64,000 nucleotides of DNA from Streptococcus thermophilus (GTDB taxonomy: Bacteria; Bacillota; Bacilli; Lactobacillales; Streptococcaceae), in NCBI RefSeq assembly GCF_010120595.1, contig NZ_CP038020.1, positions 1,674,001 through 1,738,000 on the forward strand, read 5' to 3'. The notes below the pieces were generated by a model that saw nothing but the letters and a program-made list of their open reading frames with translations, was not told where the DNA came from and did no database searches. A program made the position numbers and the translations under genes. Of the stretch, positions 1 through 9,671 are shown piece by piece; positions within the stretch are counted from its first letter, which is position 1, and each line of letters starts with the position of its first letter.

Positions 1-84
1 CAAAGGCAGCTGGCATGATTTTCTTATCTTTGAGTTGTTACGATACTTGTCGAAAAGTTCTTCCTCTATACCAGATTCTTACAG

Positions 85-114
85 AAAAAGAGCCTTATAA
101 CTAAGGCCCTCTTT
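85..114 (-). terminator. Rho-independent terminator of gapN
   Basis: Stem with arms AAAGAG-CCTTA and TAAGG(CC)CTCTTT around a 4-base loop, followed on the minus strand by a T-rich run. It lies about 30 bases past the gapN stop. Nothing else recognisable is seen in bases 1-84. Confidence 0.75.
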
Positions 115-144
115 ACTTTTTATAATTATTGACTGGCTTAACAC

Positions 145-1578
145 TTAGTAGTCTGAAATATCAAATACTGTTGATTTCACACGAGTCATAGCTTCGATAG
201 AGTACTTCACACCCTGAGTTCCGGCACCAGATCCTTTAACACCAAGGAATGGGAAGTTATCTGTACCACGTTGTGTTTTGTTGTTGATGTGAACTGTACC
301 AACTTCAAGTTGCTCAGCAATTGCAAATGCACGTGGGTAGTCTTGTGTGAAGACAGCACCTTGAAGTCCAAATTCAGATTCGTTAGAAATCTTGATTGCT
401 TCTTCAACTGAAGATACACGGATGAATGGCAACACTGGACCAAATGGCTCTTCCCAAGCAAGACGCATGTCAGTAGTTACATGGTCAAAGACAGCTGGGT
501 AGATAAGGTTTCCTTCACGTTTCAATTCAGTTTTAGCAGTAGCACCTTGCTCAACTGCGTCATCAATTAAACCTTGAACAAAATCAGCAGATTTCGTATC
601 GATAAGTGGTGTAACACTTGCACTTTCTTCAGGCATACCAACAGTAATATTACCGACCAAAGCTGTTACTTTTTCTACCAATTCATCTGCAACACTATCC
701 ATTACAAGAACACGTTTGATAGCCGTACAACGTTGTCCTGAATAGTCAAAGGCACCAGCCACAATGTTTTTAGCAGTCAAGTCAAGATCAGCATCTTCAA
801 GAACGATAGCAGCATCTTTACCACCAAGTTCAAGCATTACTGGACGCATTGCTGCCAAACGACCGATATTTTCACCAACTGGAGTCGAACCTGTAAAGTT
901 GATAAAGTCAACTGCTTTGTGTTCAACGATGTAGTCACCAATAACTGAACCACGTCCTGTGATAGAGTTCAAGACACCAGCAGGGATACCAGCTTCAACA
1001 AACGCTTCTACCAAAAGAAGACCTGAGATAGAACCTTGTGTTGGTGGTTTGAAGGCAACAACGTCACCAGCGATCAAGGCAGGAGCAATTTTAGAACCAG
1101 CCAAGTTTACTGGGTAGTTAAATGGTGAGATAGCAAGGACAAGACCTACTGGTTCCCGACGAACAACAGCAATTTTTTTCTTGCTACCAGCATCAAAAGC
1201 ACCACCTTCGAGTACTTCACCTTCCAAACGCAAACCTTCTTCAGCAGCATAGTGGATAATTTCAGCAGTACGAACAACTTCACCAATTGCAGATTTCAAA
1301 CCTTTTGAAATTTCTTTAGAAAGAACTTGTCCGATTTTTTCTGCATCACGTTCCAAGATATCAGCTGCTTTATGAAGATAAGCTGCACGTTCAGCATATG
1401 AAAGTGCACGCCATGCTGGGAGTGCTGCTTTAGCTGCTGCGTAGACTTCATCTACTTCAGCTTGGCTCATAGCTGGAACTGACCCAAGTTCCTCACCGTT
1501 TGCAGGTGCGTAAATAGTAATTGAATTTTCAGATGTTTTCCACTCACCATTGACATAGTTTTTGTATTGTTTAGCCAA
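145..1578 (-). CDS. gapN: NADP-dependent non-phosphorylating glyceraldehyde-3-phosphate dehydrogenase
   Basis: Oxidises glyceraldehyde-3-phosphate directly to 3-phosphoglycerate with NADP+, bypassing GAPDH and phosphoglycerate kinase. It is a main cytosolic NADPH source in streptococci, which lack a full oxidative pentose phosphate route. The 477-residue protein is an aldehyde dehydrogenase: Rossmann-type region with the SPFNYP motif near 151-156, general base Glu250 in LELGGKDA and catalytic Cys284 in GQRCTA, the same numbers as in S. mutans GapN. The start is an ATG with an AAAGGAG Shine-Dalgarno 7 bases upstream. It is monocistronic, with its own promoter and terminator, and stands downstream of the ptsHI operon on the same strand. 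Confidence 0.96.
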   Translation of the reverse strand: MAKQYKNYVNGEWKTSENSITIYAPANGEELGSVPAMSQAEVDEVYAAAKAALPAWRALSYAERAAYLHKAADILERDAEKIGQVLSKEISKGLKSAIGEVVRTAEIIHYAAEEGLRLEGEVLEGGAFDAGSKKKIAVVRREPVGLVLAISPFNYPVNLAGSKIAPALIAGDVVAFKPPTQGSISGLLLVEAFVEAGIPAGVLNSITGRGSVIGDYIVEHKAVDFINFTGSTPVGENIGRLAAMRPVMLELGGKDAAIVLEDADLDLTAKNIVAGAFDYSGQRCTAIKRVLVMDSVADELVEKVTALVGNITVGMPEESASVTPLIDTKSADFVQGLIDDAVEQGATAKTELKREGNLIYPAVFDHVTTDMRLAWEEPFGPVLPFIRVSSVEEAIKISNESEFGLQGAVFTQDYPRAFAIAEQLEVGTVHINNKTQRGTDNFPFLGVKGSGAGTQGVKYSIEAMTRVKSTVFDISDY

Positions 1579-1610
1579 GATAGTAACTCCTTTTATCTAT
1601 TATAAAATCT

Positions 1611-1639
1611 ATTTTATCACTTTTTTAGCAATATTCCAA
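1611..1639 (-). promoter_or_regulatory. Candidate sigma-A promoter of gapN
   Basis: On the minus strand, TTGGAA (1634-1639), a 17-base spacer and TAAAAT (1611-1616), about 33 bases before the gapN start. Sequence match only. Confidence 0.6.
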
Positions 1640-1762
1640 CATTTAAATGAGTAGTATTCAGAAAATTTTGACAAAAAATACTAAAAAATTATTAACCAAG
1701 GTTAGACGTATTTTACTCCTAACCAAAGGACGAGTTAAATCTCTTCTCTCTGCTTAGATATA

Positions 1763-1794
1763 AAAAAGTGAAAGCTCAAGCCTCCACTTTTTTT
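1763..1794 (-). terminator. Terminator of the ptsHI operon
   Basis: Inverted repeat AAAAAGTG/CACTTTTT with a T-run in the minus-strand sense, starting a few bases after the ptsI stop codon. Confidence 0.75.
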
Positions 1795-1796
1795 GA

Positions 1797-3530
1797 TTAA
1801 TCTACGTTAACATATTTTTTTGAAAGTTCAAGAACTTCTTCCATTGTTGAACATTCAGTAAGTGCACGGTTAGCATATTCTTCCATTTTAGCTGTGTCAA
1901 GTTTCTTCATTAAGCTACGTGTACGAAGTATTGATGTAGCTGACATTGAGAACTCATCCAAGCCCATTCCGACAAGGAGTGGAACAGCAGTTTGATCACC
2001 AGCCATTTCACCACACATACCAGCCCATTTACCTTCAGCGTGAGCTGCCTTAATAACGTTGTTAATCAAGCGAAGGATTGATGGGTTATATGGTTGGTAA
2101 AGGTATGAAACTTGTTCATTCATACGGTCAGCAGCCATTGTGTATTGGATAAGGTCGTTTGTACCAATTGAGAAGAAATCAACTTCTTTAGCAAATTGGT
2201 CAGCAAGCATTGCTGCAGCTGGGATTTCAATCATGATACCTACTTCGATGTCGTTTGCAACGGCAACACCTTCAGCAACCAATTTAGCTTTTTCTTCTTC
2301 AAGAATACCTTTAGCAGTACGGAACTCAGTCAACAAAGCAACCATTGGGAACATGATACGCAATTTACCGTGAACAGATGCACGAAGCAAGGCACGTAAT
2401 TGAGTACGGAACATTTGGTTACCAGTTTCAGAGATAGAAATACGTAATGCACGGTAACCCAAGAATGGATTCATTTCTTTAGGAAGGTCAAAGTAAGGAA
2501 GTTCTTTATCCCCACCGATATCCATTGTACGAACAACAACAGGTTTACCATTCATTCCTTCAAGAACTGCTTTATATGCTTCATATTGGTCTTCTTCGGT
2601 TGGGAAATCTTGAGAATCCATATACAAGAATTCTGTACGATAAAGACCAACTGCTTCTGCACCATTATCGTTAACTCCTTCAACGTCTTTAGGTGTACCG
2701 ATATTTGCTGCTAACTCGAAGTGTTTTCCATCAGCAGTAACTGTTGGAGCATCTTTAAGTTGAGCCCATTCTGCCTTTTGTTTGGCGTAATCTTCACCAG
2801 CTGCTTTAAACTCAGCAATTTGTTCTTCAGTTGGATTAATAACAACTTCACCGGTAATACCTGAAACCGCTAAAATGTCACCATCTTTAACAAGTTCAGT
2901 TATGTTGTTTGTTCCAAGGACTGCTGGGATTTCAAGTGTACGAGCCATAATTGCAGAGTGACTAGTACGTCCACCAATATCAGTAACAAAAGCTTTTACA
3001 AATTTTTTATTCAACTGAGCTGTATCAGATGGAGTCAAGTCATGAGCAACAATGATTGATTCTTCATCGATTGTTGCTGGGTTTGGCAATTTCTTACCAA
3101 GCAAGTTTGCAAGCACACGTTTAGTAACGTCACGAATATCCGCTGCACGTTCTTGCATGTACGGGTTATCATCCATACCTTCAAAGATCGCGATAAACAT
3201 GTTAGTTACTTCCGTCAAAGCAGCTTCGGCATTAACTTGTTTAGCACGGATAGTTTCTTTGATTTGACCAGTCATTTCTGGATCAGCAAGAACCATCAAA
3301 TGAGCATCAAAAACGGCTGCTGCTTCTTCACCAAGGCTTTCAACTGCTTTTTCACGGATAACAGAAAGCTCGTCTTGCGACGCCGCTAGAGCAGCATCTA
3401 GACGAGCCTCTTCTGCACTTGTATCTTCAACTGTAACAGTTTCAAATGACAAGTCTGGTTGAACAAGTAGATATGCCTTAGCAACTGCAACACCATCAGA
3501 TGCCGCGATTCCTTTAAGCATTTTTGTCAT
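1797..3530 (-). CDS. ptsI: PTS Enzyme I (phosphoenolpyruvate-protein phosphotransferase)
   Basis: First enzyme of the sugar phosphotransferase system: takes phosphate from phosphoenolpyruvate onto a histidine and passes it to HPr in the cytosol. The 577 residues match the family length. Order: HPr-binding N-terminal domain, phosphohistidine domain with [11 protein letters not shown] (active His191), then the PEP-binding TIM barrel with the conserved GTNDLIQYT and GMCGEMAGD motifs. It starts 4 bases after the ptsH stop, so the two are cotranscribed and probably coupled. The sequence is intact. Confidence 0.98.
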   Translation of the reverse strand: MTKMLKGIAASDGVAVAKAYLLVQPDLSFETVTVEDTSAEEARLDAALAASQDELSVIREKAVESLGEEAAAVFDAHLMVLADPEMTGQIKETIRAKQVNAEAALTEVTNMFIAIFEGMDDNPYMQERAADIRDVTKRVLANLLGKKLPNPATIDEESIIVAHDLTPSDTAQLNKKFVKAFVTDIGGRTSHSAIMARTLEIPAVLGTNNITELVKDGDILAVSGITGEVVINPTEEQIAEFKAAGEDYAKQKAEWAQLKDAPTVTADGKHFELAANIGTPKDVEGVNDNGAEAVGLYRTEFLYMDSQDFPTEEDQYEAYKAVLEGMNGKPVVVRTMDIGGDKELPYFDLPKEMNPFLGYRALRISISETGNQMFRTQLRALLRASVHGKLRIMFPMVALLTEFRTAKGILEEEKAKLVAEGVAVANDIEVGIMIEIPAAAMLADQFAKEVDFFSIGTNDLIQYTMAADRMNEQVSYLYQPYNPSILRLINNVIKAAHAEGKWAGMCGEMAGDQTAVPLLVGMGLDEFSMSATSILRTRSLMKKLDTAKMEEYANRALTECSTMEEVLELSKKYVNVD

Positions 3531-3534
3531 ATTT

Positions 3535-3798
3535 TTATGCCAATCCTTCTTTTGTCATTGTTTCTGCGATTGCTGCAATTGCATCATCAGCGTCAGGACC
3601 TTCTGCAGAAATAGTTACGTCAGCACCTTGACCAACACCAAGACTCATAACACCCATGATAGATTTAAGGTTAACTGCTTTACCTTTGTATTCAAGAGTG
3701 ATATCTGAAGCAAATTTACTTGCTGTTTGAACAAGCAAAGTAGCTGGTCGTGCGTGAATACCAGTTTCTGCAACAATGTGGAAATCTTTAGAAGCCAT
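3535..3798 (-). CDS. ptsH: Phosphocarrier protein HPr
   Basis: Small cytosolic phosphocarrier between Enzyme I and the sugar-specific EII proteins. It is also the regulatory partner of CcpA when phosphorylated on serine by HPr kinase. 87 residues; catalytic His15 in GIHARPAT and regulatory Ser46 in LKSIMGVMS are both present. The ATG has a GAAGGAGA Shine-Dalgarno. First gene of the ptsHI operon; a strong promoter lies about 60-90 bases upstream. Confidence 0.98.
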   Translation of the reverse strand: MASKDFHIVAETGIHARPATLLVQTASKFASDITLEYKGKAVNLKSIMGVMSLGVGQGADVTISAEGPDADDAIAAIAETMTKEGLA

Positions 3799-3860
3799 AA
3801 TGGAGTCTCCTTCTTAATTTGGAATATTTGAGTTATCAATGATAACCCTTACAATCTAGT

Positions 3861-3889
3861 ATTATAACATAGCTGTTTGATATTATCAA
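3861..3889 (-). promoter_or_regulatory. Promoter of ptsHI
   Basis: Near-consensus promoter on the minus strand: TTGATA (3884-3889), 17-base spacer, TATAAT (3861-3866). The short leader contains an inverted repeat GTTATC-N2-GATAAC (about 3834-3847). The rest of the gap to 4059 is AT-rich and shows nothing further. Confidence 0.8.
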
Positions 3890-4059
3890 GGTTAAGACGC
3901 ACTTTATAAAAGTTTTTCATAAGCTAATCTCTCATTTTATTTCCAATTTTCATTTTTCAAACCATAATCAAACACCAGTCTTTATCTATTCACAATATTT
4001 TCAGAAAACTTCTTTCATATTGTTTTCAATCATTAATTTTCATTTTTGTGCAAAAACAA

Positions 4060-5235
4060 TCATATAATTGAGAGAATTTGATTGCTGAAACCACTGGTTG
4101 AATAGGCTCGTTTTCCAAAGGCTAGGTCAACTGTAAAAATCCCTGATTTAAAGTTTTTTTCAATAGCACTTATAATGAGTTCAGCTGCTTCAGACCAACC
4201 GATATATTCTAAAAGCATACAGCCAGATAAGAGAATAGAGCAAGGATTAGCCCTATCTTGATCCGCAATATCTGGAGCCGTTCCATGAGTAGCTTCAAAG
4301 ATAGCATGGCCTGTTTGATAGTTAATATTAGCTCCAGGGGAGATTCCGATACCACCAACCTGGGCAGCTAGAGCATCACTTGCATAATCGCCATTCAAGT
4401 TGGTTAATGCAACAACATCAAATTTTTCGGGATTCAAAAGAATCTGTTGTAGAAAATTATCAGCGATTATATCATTAACTTCTAGACGGCCAGCAAGCAT
4501 TTCTTCCTTATATTCTTCCTCAGCCACTTCATAGCCCCATTTACGAAAGCCACCTTCTGTGAATTTTTGAATATTCCCTTTATGCACCAATGTTACTTTC
4601 TTTAGATTGTTCTTAAGAGCATAGTCAATAGCTGAACGAATCAATCGTTTACTTCCTTCTATTGAAATAGGCTTAATTCCAATACTACTTGACTTGGGAA
4701 AGCGAATTTTATCGACATTCATTTCTGTTTGAAAAAAAGCAATAACGCGCTCTACATCTACCGTTCCTGCTTCCCATTCAATTCCTGCATAAATATCCTC
4801 AGTATTCTCACGAAAAATAGTAATGTCTGTTTTTTCTGGTTCCTTAAGTGGACTTGCTACTCCTTCAAAATACCGAACCGGTCGAACACAAGCGTAGAGA
4901 TCAAGTTCTTGACGTAAAGCTACATTTAAAGAACGAATTCCTCCTCCGACAGGTGTTTCAAGTGGCCCCTTAATAGCTACCAGGCTTTCTCGAATAGCCT
5001 CTAAAGTTTCTTGCGGCAACCACTCACCTGTTTTATCAAAAGCCTTTTTACCTGCCAAAAACTCTTGCCACTCAATACGACGCTGTCCTTCATAGGCTGC
5101 TTCTACCGCTTTATCAAAAATTGCTTGAGCATTCTTCCAAATATCACGTCCAACACCATCTCCTTCAATGAAAGGAATAATCGGATTATCAGTAACTTTG
5201 AGCTTGCCATTAGTCATAAGGATTCTTTCTGCCAT
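4060..5235 (-). CDS. icd: Isocitrate dehydrogenase, predicted NAD+-dependent
   Basis: Converts isocitrate to 2-oxoglutarate and CO2, the last step of the partial citrate pathway that gives glutamate in streptococci. 391 residues, homodimeric IDH family. Visible: the substrate-binding serine segment RSLNVALRQ (about 101-109), [12 protein letters not shown] near 219-230, and NLNGDYASD near 279-287. Where NADP enzymes such as E. coli Icd have Lys-Tyr after HGTAP, this protein has Asp322-Ile323, the pair found in NAD+-using IDHs, so NAD+ preference is inferred. Last gene of citB-citZ-icd, 14 bases after citZ. No strong hairpin was picked out in the 200 bases downstream. Confidence 0.95.
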   Translation of the reverse strand: MAERILMTNGKLKVTDNPIIPFIEGDGVGRDIWKNAQAIFDKAVEAAYEGQRRIEWQEFLAGKKAFDKTGEWLPQETLEAIRESLVAIKGPLETPVGGGIRSLNVALRQELDLYACVRPVRYFEGVASPLKEPEKTDITIFRENTEDIYAGIEWEAGTVDVERVIAFFQTEMNVDKIRFPKSSSIGIKPISIEGSKRLIRSAIDYALKNNLKKVTLVHKGNIQKFTEGGFRKWGYEVAEEEYKEEMLAGRLEVNDIIADNFLQQILLNPEKFDVVALTNLNGDYASDALAAQVGGIGISPGANINYQTGHAIFEATHGTAPDIADQDRANPCSILLSGCMLLEYIGWSEAAELIISAIEKNFKSGIFTVDLAFGKRAYSTSGFSNQILSII

Positions 5236-5249
5236 ATATTTTTTCCTCC

Positions 5250-6374
5250 CTAGCGTTTTTCTAAAGCAATATAAGTCATATTTTCTTGTCCAATATACTG
5301 TGAACGTGGACGAATCAATTTGTTATTTTTTTGTTGCTCGTGAATATGTGCAATCCAACCGGCAACTCGACTCATAGCAAAGATGAGTGTAAAAATATCG
5401 CTGTCAATTCCTAGAGTATGATATACAGTGGCTGAATAGAAGTCCACATTAGGAATCAATCCTTTCTTATCTCTCATGAACTCTTCAATTTCTTGAGACT
5501 TATTAAAGAATTCTTCATTCTCTGTACCCTCTGTCAACTTCTTGGCCATATCCCTTAAGAAAATCTCACGAGGATCTTTCTTCTTGTAAACACGGTGCCC
5601 AAATCCCATGATTTTTTCTTTAGAATCAAGTTTTTCCTGCAAGTATGCATTGACATCACCAGATTCACGAACTTCTTTTAGCATATCAAAGACACGTTCA
5701 TTAGCCCCACCGTGAAGTGGACCTTTCAGGGCACCAATAGCTGTCGTGACACAAGAATAAATATCTGTTAGGGTTGAAGCACAAACTCGCGCAGCAAATG
5801 TTGAGGCATTCAATTCATGGTCAGCATGAAGGATTAAAGTCTTATTCATAGCTTCGATTTCAATTTCAGAAGGTTCAACACCATTCAACATGTAAAGAAA
5901 ATTCGCTGCAAATCCTAAATCCTTCCGTGGTTTAAGAGGCATTTTACCAGTACGTAAACGTGCAAAAGTCGTGATGATAGTTGGCAATTTAGCCATTAAT
6001 TCGATGCTTTGCTGATAAACAGCTTCCATGGATCTTTCCTCAGCATCCACATTATATACACCAAGTAGGGAAACTGTTGAACGAAGAACACTCATCGGGT
6101 GTAAATGGGGGCGAGATTGGATAAGAATACATTGTTCTACAGCATCTGAAATATCATAGTTCTTACGTAATTCGGCCTCAAAATACTTGAGTTCCATTTG
6201 CGTTGGAAGATGACCATTCCACAGCAGATAAATTACTTCCTCAAAAGACGCCTTATTATTCATAAACTCGGAAATATCATATCCTGCATAGGATAAATGG
6301 TCATCAATAATAGATGAAATCCTAGTATTACAGGCAATCATATCCTTAAGTCCATCAATTTCAACTGTTGTCAT
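5250..6374 (-). CDS. citZ: Citrate synthase
   Basis: Condenses acetyl-CoA with oxaloacetate to citrate. 374 residues, short Gram-positive type II-like citrate synthase. Active-site blocks are present: [22 protein letters not shown] with the substrate histidine, [12 protein letters not shown], and the catalytic aspartate in DFYSATVYH. It begins one base after the aconitase stop codon, so translation is very likely coupled. With citB and icd it forms the biosynthetic arm to 2-oxoglutarate and glutamate; no other TCA genes occur in the window. Confidence 0.96.
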   Translation of the reverse strand: MTTVEIDGLKDMIACNTRISSIIDDHLSYAGYDISEFMNNKASFEEVIYLLWNGHLPTQMELKYFEAELRKNYDISDAVEQCILIQSRPHLHPMSVLRSTVSLLGVYNVDAEERSMEAVYQQSIELMAKLPTIITTFARLRTGKMPLKPRKDLGFAANFLYMLNGVEPSEIEIEAMNKTLILHADHELNASTFAARVCASTLTDIYSCVTTAIGALKGPLHGGANERVFDMLKEVRESGDVNAYLQEKLDSKEKIMGFGHRVYKKKDPREIFLRDMAKKLTEGTENEEFFNKSQEIEEFMRDKKGLIPNVDFYSATVYHTLGIDSDIFTLIFAMSRVAGWIAHIHEQQKNNKLIRPRSQYIGQENMTYIALEKR

Positions 6375-6375
6375 T

Positions 6376-9039
6376 TTAGGCTCCCTTCAATTTTTTTCTT
6401 ACAACCATTGGCAAGATACCACCATTTTTATAGTAGCGAATATCAGCATCTGCATCAAAACGAACCAGTACTTTGAAAGTTTTGGTTTGTTCAGGTGTTG
6501 AAGCTGTAACAGTAATAACATCATGAACACCTGGATTTTCTGAAAGATCAAAGCTAAAAATCTCATGTCCTGTCAATCCAAGAGTTTCAGCATTTTCTCC
6601 TTCCATAAATTGTACCGGCAAAATTCCCATCATGACTAGATTTGAACGGTGAATACGCTCAAAACTCTCAGCAAGTACTACTTTCACACCAAGGAGATTT
6701 GCCCCTTTAGCTGCCCAGTCACGACTTGAGCCCATACCATAATCCTTACCAGCAATTACAAGTGTATCTCGATTAGCTTCTTTATATTTCATGGCAGCAT
6801 CGTATATGGGTAGAATGTCACCTTCATATTTAGTATATCCACCAATTTTTTCTTCTGCCAACTCATTTTTGATACGAATATTAGCAAAAGTTCCTCGCAT
6901 CATGACTTCATGGTTTCCACGACGACTACCATAAGAATTAAATTCTTGATAATCTACACCATTTTCAGACAAATAGCGTGCTGCTGGACTGTTTCTAGCA
7001 ATATTACCAGCTGGAGAAATATGGTCTGTTGTAAGCGTATCTCCAAATTTAGCCAACACCTTCAAATTATTCAATGGTTTAATGGTCAAATCATCTCCTA
7101 AAGCATCAAAGTAAGGTGGATTTTGAATATAGGTAGACTTCTCATTCCATTTATAATTTTGGCTCTGTTCAGTAGGAATGGCATTCCACTTCTCACTGTC
7201 TGAGAAGACACTAGCGTATTCGTCTCGGAAAAGTTGACGGGTTACGTATTTATCAACATAAGTTTCAATTTCATCACGTGATGGCATAATATCTTCTAGA
7301 TAGACGGCTCGCCCATTGTCTTCAAAACCTAAAGGCTCCCTTGTCAAATCAATATTAGTGTTACCAGCCAAAGCGTAGGCAACAACCAATGGTGGGCTAG
7401 CTAAGAAATTTGCTTTTACGAGAGGATTAATACGTCCTTCAAAGTTACGATTTCCTGACAGAACGGCACTCGCTAGTAAGTCCGTGTCTACAATAGCTTT
7501 AGCTACCTCAGGACGTAGATCTCCCGAGTTACCAATACACGTCGTACAACCGTAACCTACCAAATTGAAGCCAAGCTTGTCTAAGTAGCTTTGCAAGCCT
7601 GAAGCTTTAAGATAACCAGTAACAACTTTAGAACCTGGTGCCAAAGATGTCTTCACCGTTGGAGATACCTTTAACCCTTTCTCAACTGCTTTTTTAGCTA
7701 AAAGACCAGCCGCCATAAGAACGTAAGGATTTGAGGTATTGGTACATGATGTGATCGCTGCAATGGCCACATGCCCCGTTTGAATTGTTTCTGAATGATC
7801 CTCAAAATCAACTTTTGCCGTTTTTTCTAACTCCTTCTTGTCCAATCCAAAGCCACGCACACCTGCTTCTCGTACCACTGCATCCTGAAATTCTTGCTTA
7901 GCATCGGACAAGAGAATCAAATCCTGTGGACGTTTGGGACCCGAGATAGAAGGTTTAATGGTTGACAAATCAATTTCAACAACCTTAGTATACTTGGCTT
8001 CTTTACTTGGGTCATAAAACAGATGATTGGCTTTTGTGTAGGCTTCAGTGACCTGGATATGTTCCTCATCACGATTAGTTAAACGCATGTAGTTAAGAGT
8101 TTCGTCATCAATAGGAAAATAACCACAAGTTGCCCCATACTCTGGTGCCATATTAGCGATTGTAGCACGATCAGCTAGAGATAGGCTCTTTAAGCCAGAA
8201 CCAAAATACTCTACAAATTTACCAACAACATTTTCAGAACGAAGTACTTGAGTAATCTTGAGAGCCAAGTCTGTTGCCGTAGCAATTTTAGGAAGTTCAC
8301 CTGTTAAATGTACACCAATAACCTCTGGAATTGGGAAATAGGAAGCTTCACCTAGCATAGCTGCTTCAGCTTCAATTCCGCCGACACCCCATCCCAGAAC
8401 ACCAATACCATTAATCATCGTTGTGTGACTATCTGTACCAAACATAGAGTCGGGATATAGTAGCCCATCTTTTTCAATAATGACATCACTTAGAAATTCA
8501 ATATTAACCTGATGGATAATACCCGTAGCTGGTGGAACCGCACGGTAATTTTCAAAAGATTGTTCGGCCCATTTAAGAAATTCGTAGCGCTCATTGTTAC
8601 GTTTAAATTCTAGATTGATATTATCTTCAAGCGCTGTATCACATCCATATGAATCGACTTGAACAGAGTGGTCAATGACTAAATCTACTGGAATCTCTGG
8701 ATTAATAAGTTCTGCTTTACCACCATTAGCCACTATAGCATCCCGCATTGAGGCCAAGTCAACGACAACAGGAACCCCTGTGAAATCTTGTAAAATGACG
8801 CGACTTGGTTTAAATGGTACTTCAGAAATTGTTGGAAAATTCGGAAATTTTATCAGATCAGAAATGTGAGATTCCTTAACGTCAATGCCATCTTTTTTTC
8901 GGAGGAGACTTTCAAGTAGTATTAGAATGCTATAAGGTAGTTCTTCGACCTTAACATCATAGGATTTTGCTGCTTTTTCGAGATCATAAAAAGAGAATAT
9001 CTTACCATTTACAGTTAGATTTGAACAGTATTCTTGCAT
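6376..9039 (-). CDS. acnA: Aconitate hydratase
   Basis: Isomerises citrate to isocitrate through a [4Fe-4S] cluster. 887 residues, full-length AcnA/IRP type (also named citB). The three cluster cysteines are Cys432 (SCTNTSNP), Cys498 and Cys501 (GYGCTTCIG). The C-terminal swivel domain carries the [10 protein letters not shown] substrate loop. The start has a strong TGGAGG Shine-Dalgarno 9 bases before the ATG. First gene of the citB-citZ-icd operon; a TAGAAT -10 lies about 30-35 bases upstream of the start on the minus strand. In low-GC bacteria such proteins may also bind RNA when the cluster is lost, but nothing here shows this. Confidence 0.97.
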   Translation of the reverse strand: MQEYCSNLTVNGKIFSFYDLEKAAKSYDVKVEELPYSILILLESLLRKKDGIDVKESHISDLIKFPNFPTISEVPFKPSRVILQDFTGVPVVVDLASMRDAIVANGGKAELINPEIPVDLVIDHSVQVDSYGCDTALEDNINLEFKRNNERYEFLKWAEQSFENYRAVPPATGIIHQVNIEFLSDVIIEKDGLLYPDSMFGTDSHTTMINGIGVLGWGVGGIEAEAAMLGEASYFPIPEVIGVHLTGELPKIATATDLALKITQVLRSENVVGKFVEYFGSGLKSLSLADRATIANMAPEYGATCGYFPIDDETLNYMRLTNRDEEHIQVTEAYTKANHLFYDPSKEAKYTKVVEIDLSTIKPSISGPKRPQDLILLSDAKQEFQDAVVREAGVRGFGLDKKELEKTAKVDFEDHSETIQTGHVAIAAITSCTNTSNPYVLMAAGLLAKKAVEKGLKVSPTVKTSLAPGSKVVTGYLKASGLQSYLDKLGFNLVGYGCTTCIGNSGDLRPEVAKAIVDTDLLASAVLSGNRNFEGRINPLVKANFLASPPLVVAYALAGNTNIDLTREPLGFEDNGRAVYLEDIMPSRDEIETYVDKYVTRQLFRDEYASVFSDSEKWNAIPTEQSQNYKWNEKSTYIQNPPYFDALGDDLTIKPLNNLKVLAKFGDTLTTDHISPAGNIARNSPAARYLSENGVDYQEFNSYGSRRGNHEVMMRGTFANIRIKNELAEEKIGGYTKYEGDILPIYDAAMKYKEANRDTLVIAGKDYGMGSSRDWAAKGANLLGVKVVLAESFERIHRSNLVMMGILPVQFMEGENAETLGLTGHEIFSFDLSENPGVHDVITVTASTPEQTKTFKVLVRFDADADIRYYKNGGILPMVVRKKLKGA

Positions 9040-9206
9040 ACTTGAACCTCCATTAGTTAAAAAATTTCCTCTATTCTACACTGTTTTTTTTAAAAAAACA
9101 AATAAAATTGGCATTCTGGTGTGATGTTTTATTACATCTTCAGTCAGTTGTTGGAATTTTAGCCATTTCCATAAATAAATTTAAGAAAACTTAAAAAGCC
9201 TTCAAA

Positions 9207-9222
9207 ACACAAGATATAGGGT
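9207..9222. promoter_or_regulatory. NrdR-box-like site 1 (nrdHE)
   Basis: ACACAAGATATAGGGT resembles the NrdR box consensus ACACwATATaTwGtgT. A second box begins exactly 32 bases downstream, about three helical turns, the usual NrdR tandem arrangement. It lies upstream of the nrdH promoter. Confidence 0.7.
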
Positions 9223-9238
9223 TGTGTTTCAATACTAA

Positions 9239-9254
9239 ACACAAAATATTGTAT
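9239..9254. promoter_or_regulatory. NrdR-box-like site 2 (nrdHE)
   Basis: ACACAAAATATTGTAT is close to the NrdR box consensus and is 32 bases from box 1. It ends 17 bases before the -35 element of nrdH. Predicts ATP/dATP-dependent repression of the class Ib reductase by NrdR, which is not encoded in this window. Confidence 0.75.
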
Positions 9255-9271
9255 TCCTTAAAATATTTAGC

Positions 9272-9300
9272 TTGATTTTTCCCAATATTTTGGGTATTCT
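9272..9300 (+). promoter_or_regulatory. Promoter of nrdHE
   Basis: TTGATT (9272-9277), 17-base spacer, TATTCT (9295-9300), directly downstream of the two NrdR-like boxes and 61 bases before the nrdH start. Confidence 0.65.
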
Positions 9301-9360
9301 ATTAAAGTCGAAAAAGTGACACCTAGTCACTTAAAATCTTTAAAAAAAGGAGTATTTGCA

Positions 9361-9585
9361 ATGGAAAAGATTACATTGTTTTCAAAAAACAACTGTATGC
9401 AATGCAAAATGACAAAAAAATTTTTGGAAAAAGAAGGTGCTGATTTCGAAGAAATCAATATCGATGAACAACCAGAAAAAATTGATTACGTCAAAAGCCT
9501 AGGCTTTACTGCTGCTCCAGTGATTGAAGCAGGCGATATCGTCTTTTCAGGTTTTCAACCGGCTAAACTTAAAGAAATCCTTTAA
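9361..9585 (+). CDS. nrdH: Glutaredoxin-like NrdH redoxin
   Basis: Small thioredoxin-fold electron donor for the class Ib ribonucleotide reductase. 74 residues with redox motif Cys-Met-Gln-Cys (NNCMQCKMTK) near residues 11-14 and the C-terminal FSGFQP motif typical of NrdH. I chose the ATG at 9361 because AAAAAAAGGAG stands 8 bases upstream and the protein then begins like known NrdH; an in-frame ATG at 9316 would add 15 unrelated residues. First gene of nrdHE, 86 bases before nrdE. Confidence 0.95.
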   Translation: MEKITLFSKNNCMQCKMTKKFLEKEGADFEEINIDEQPEKIDYVKSLGFTAAPVIEAGDIVFSGFQPAKLKEIL

Positions 9586-9671
9586 TTATTAAGTTTTTAT
9601 ATAGAAAGGAACTTGTTTGCTTAGTTTAATATGTTAACTTTAACCTTTAAACTAGGCCTGGTATCTGTATT

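Noticed and set aside
9316..9360. Upstream ATG of nrdH adding 15 residues
   Set aside because: No Shine-Dalgarno at that ATG, while AAAAAAAGGAG precedes the ATG at 9361, and the extra residues do not belong to NrdH.
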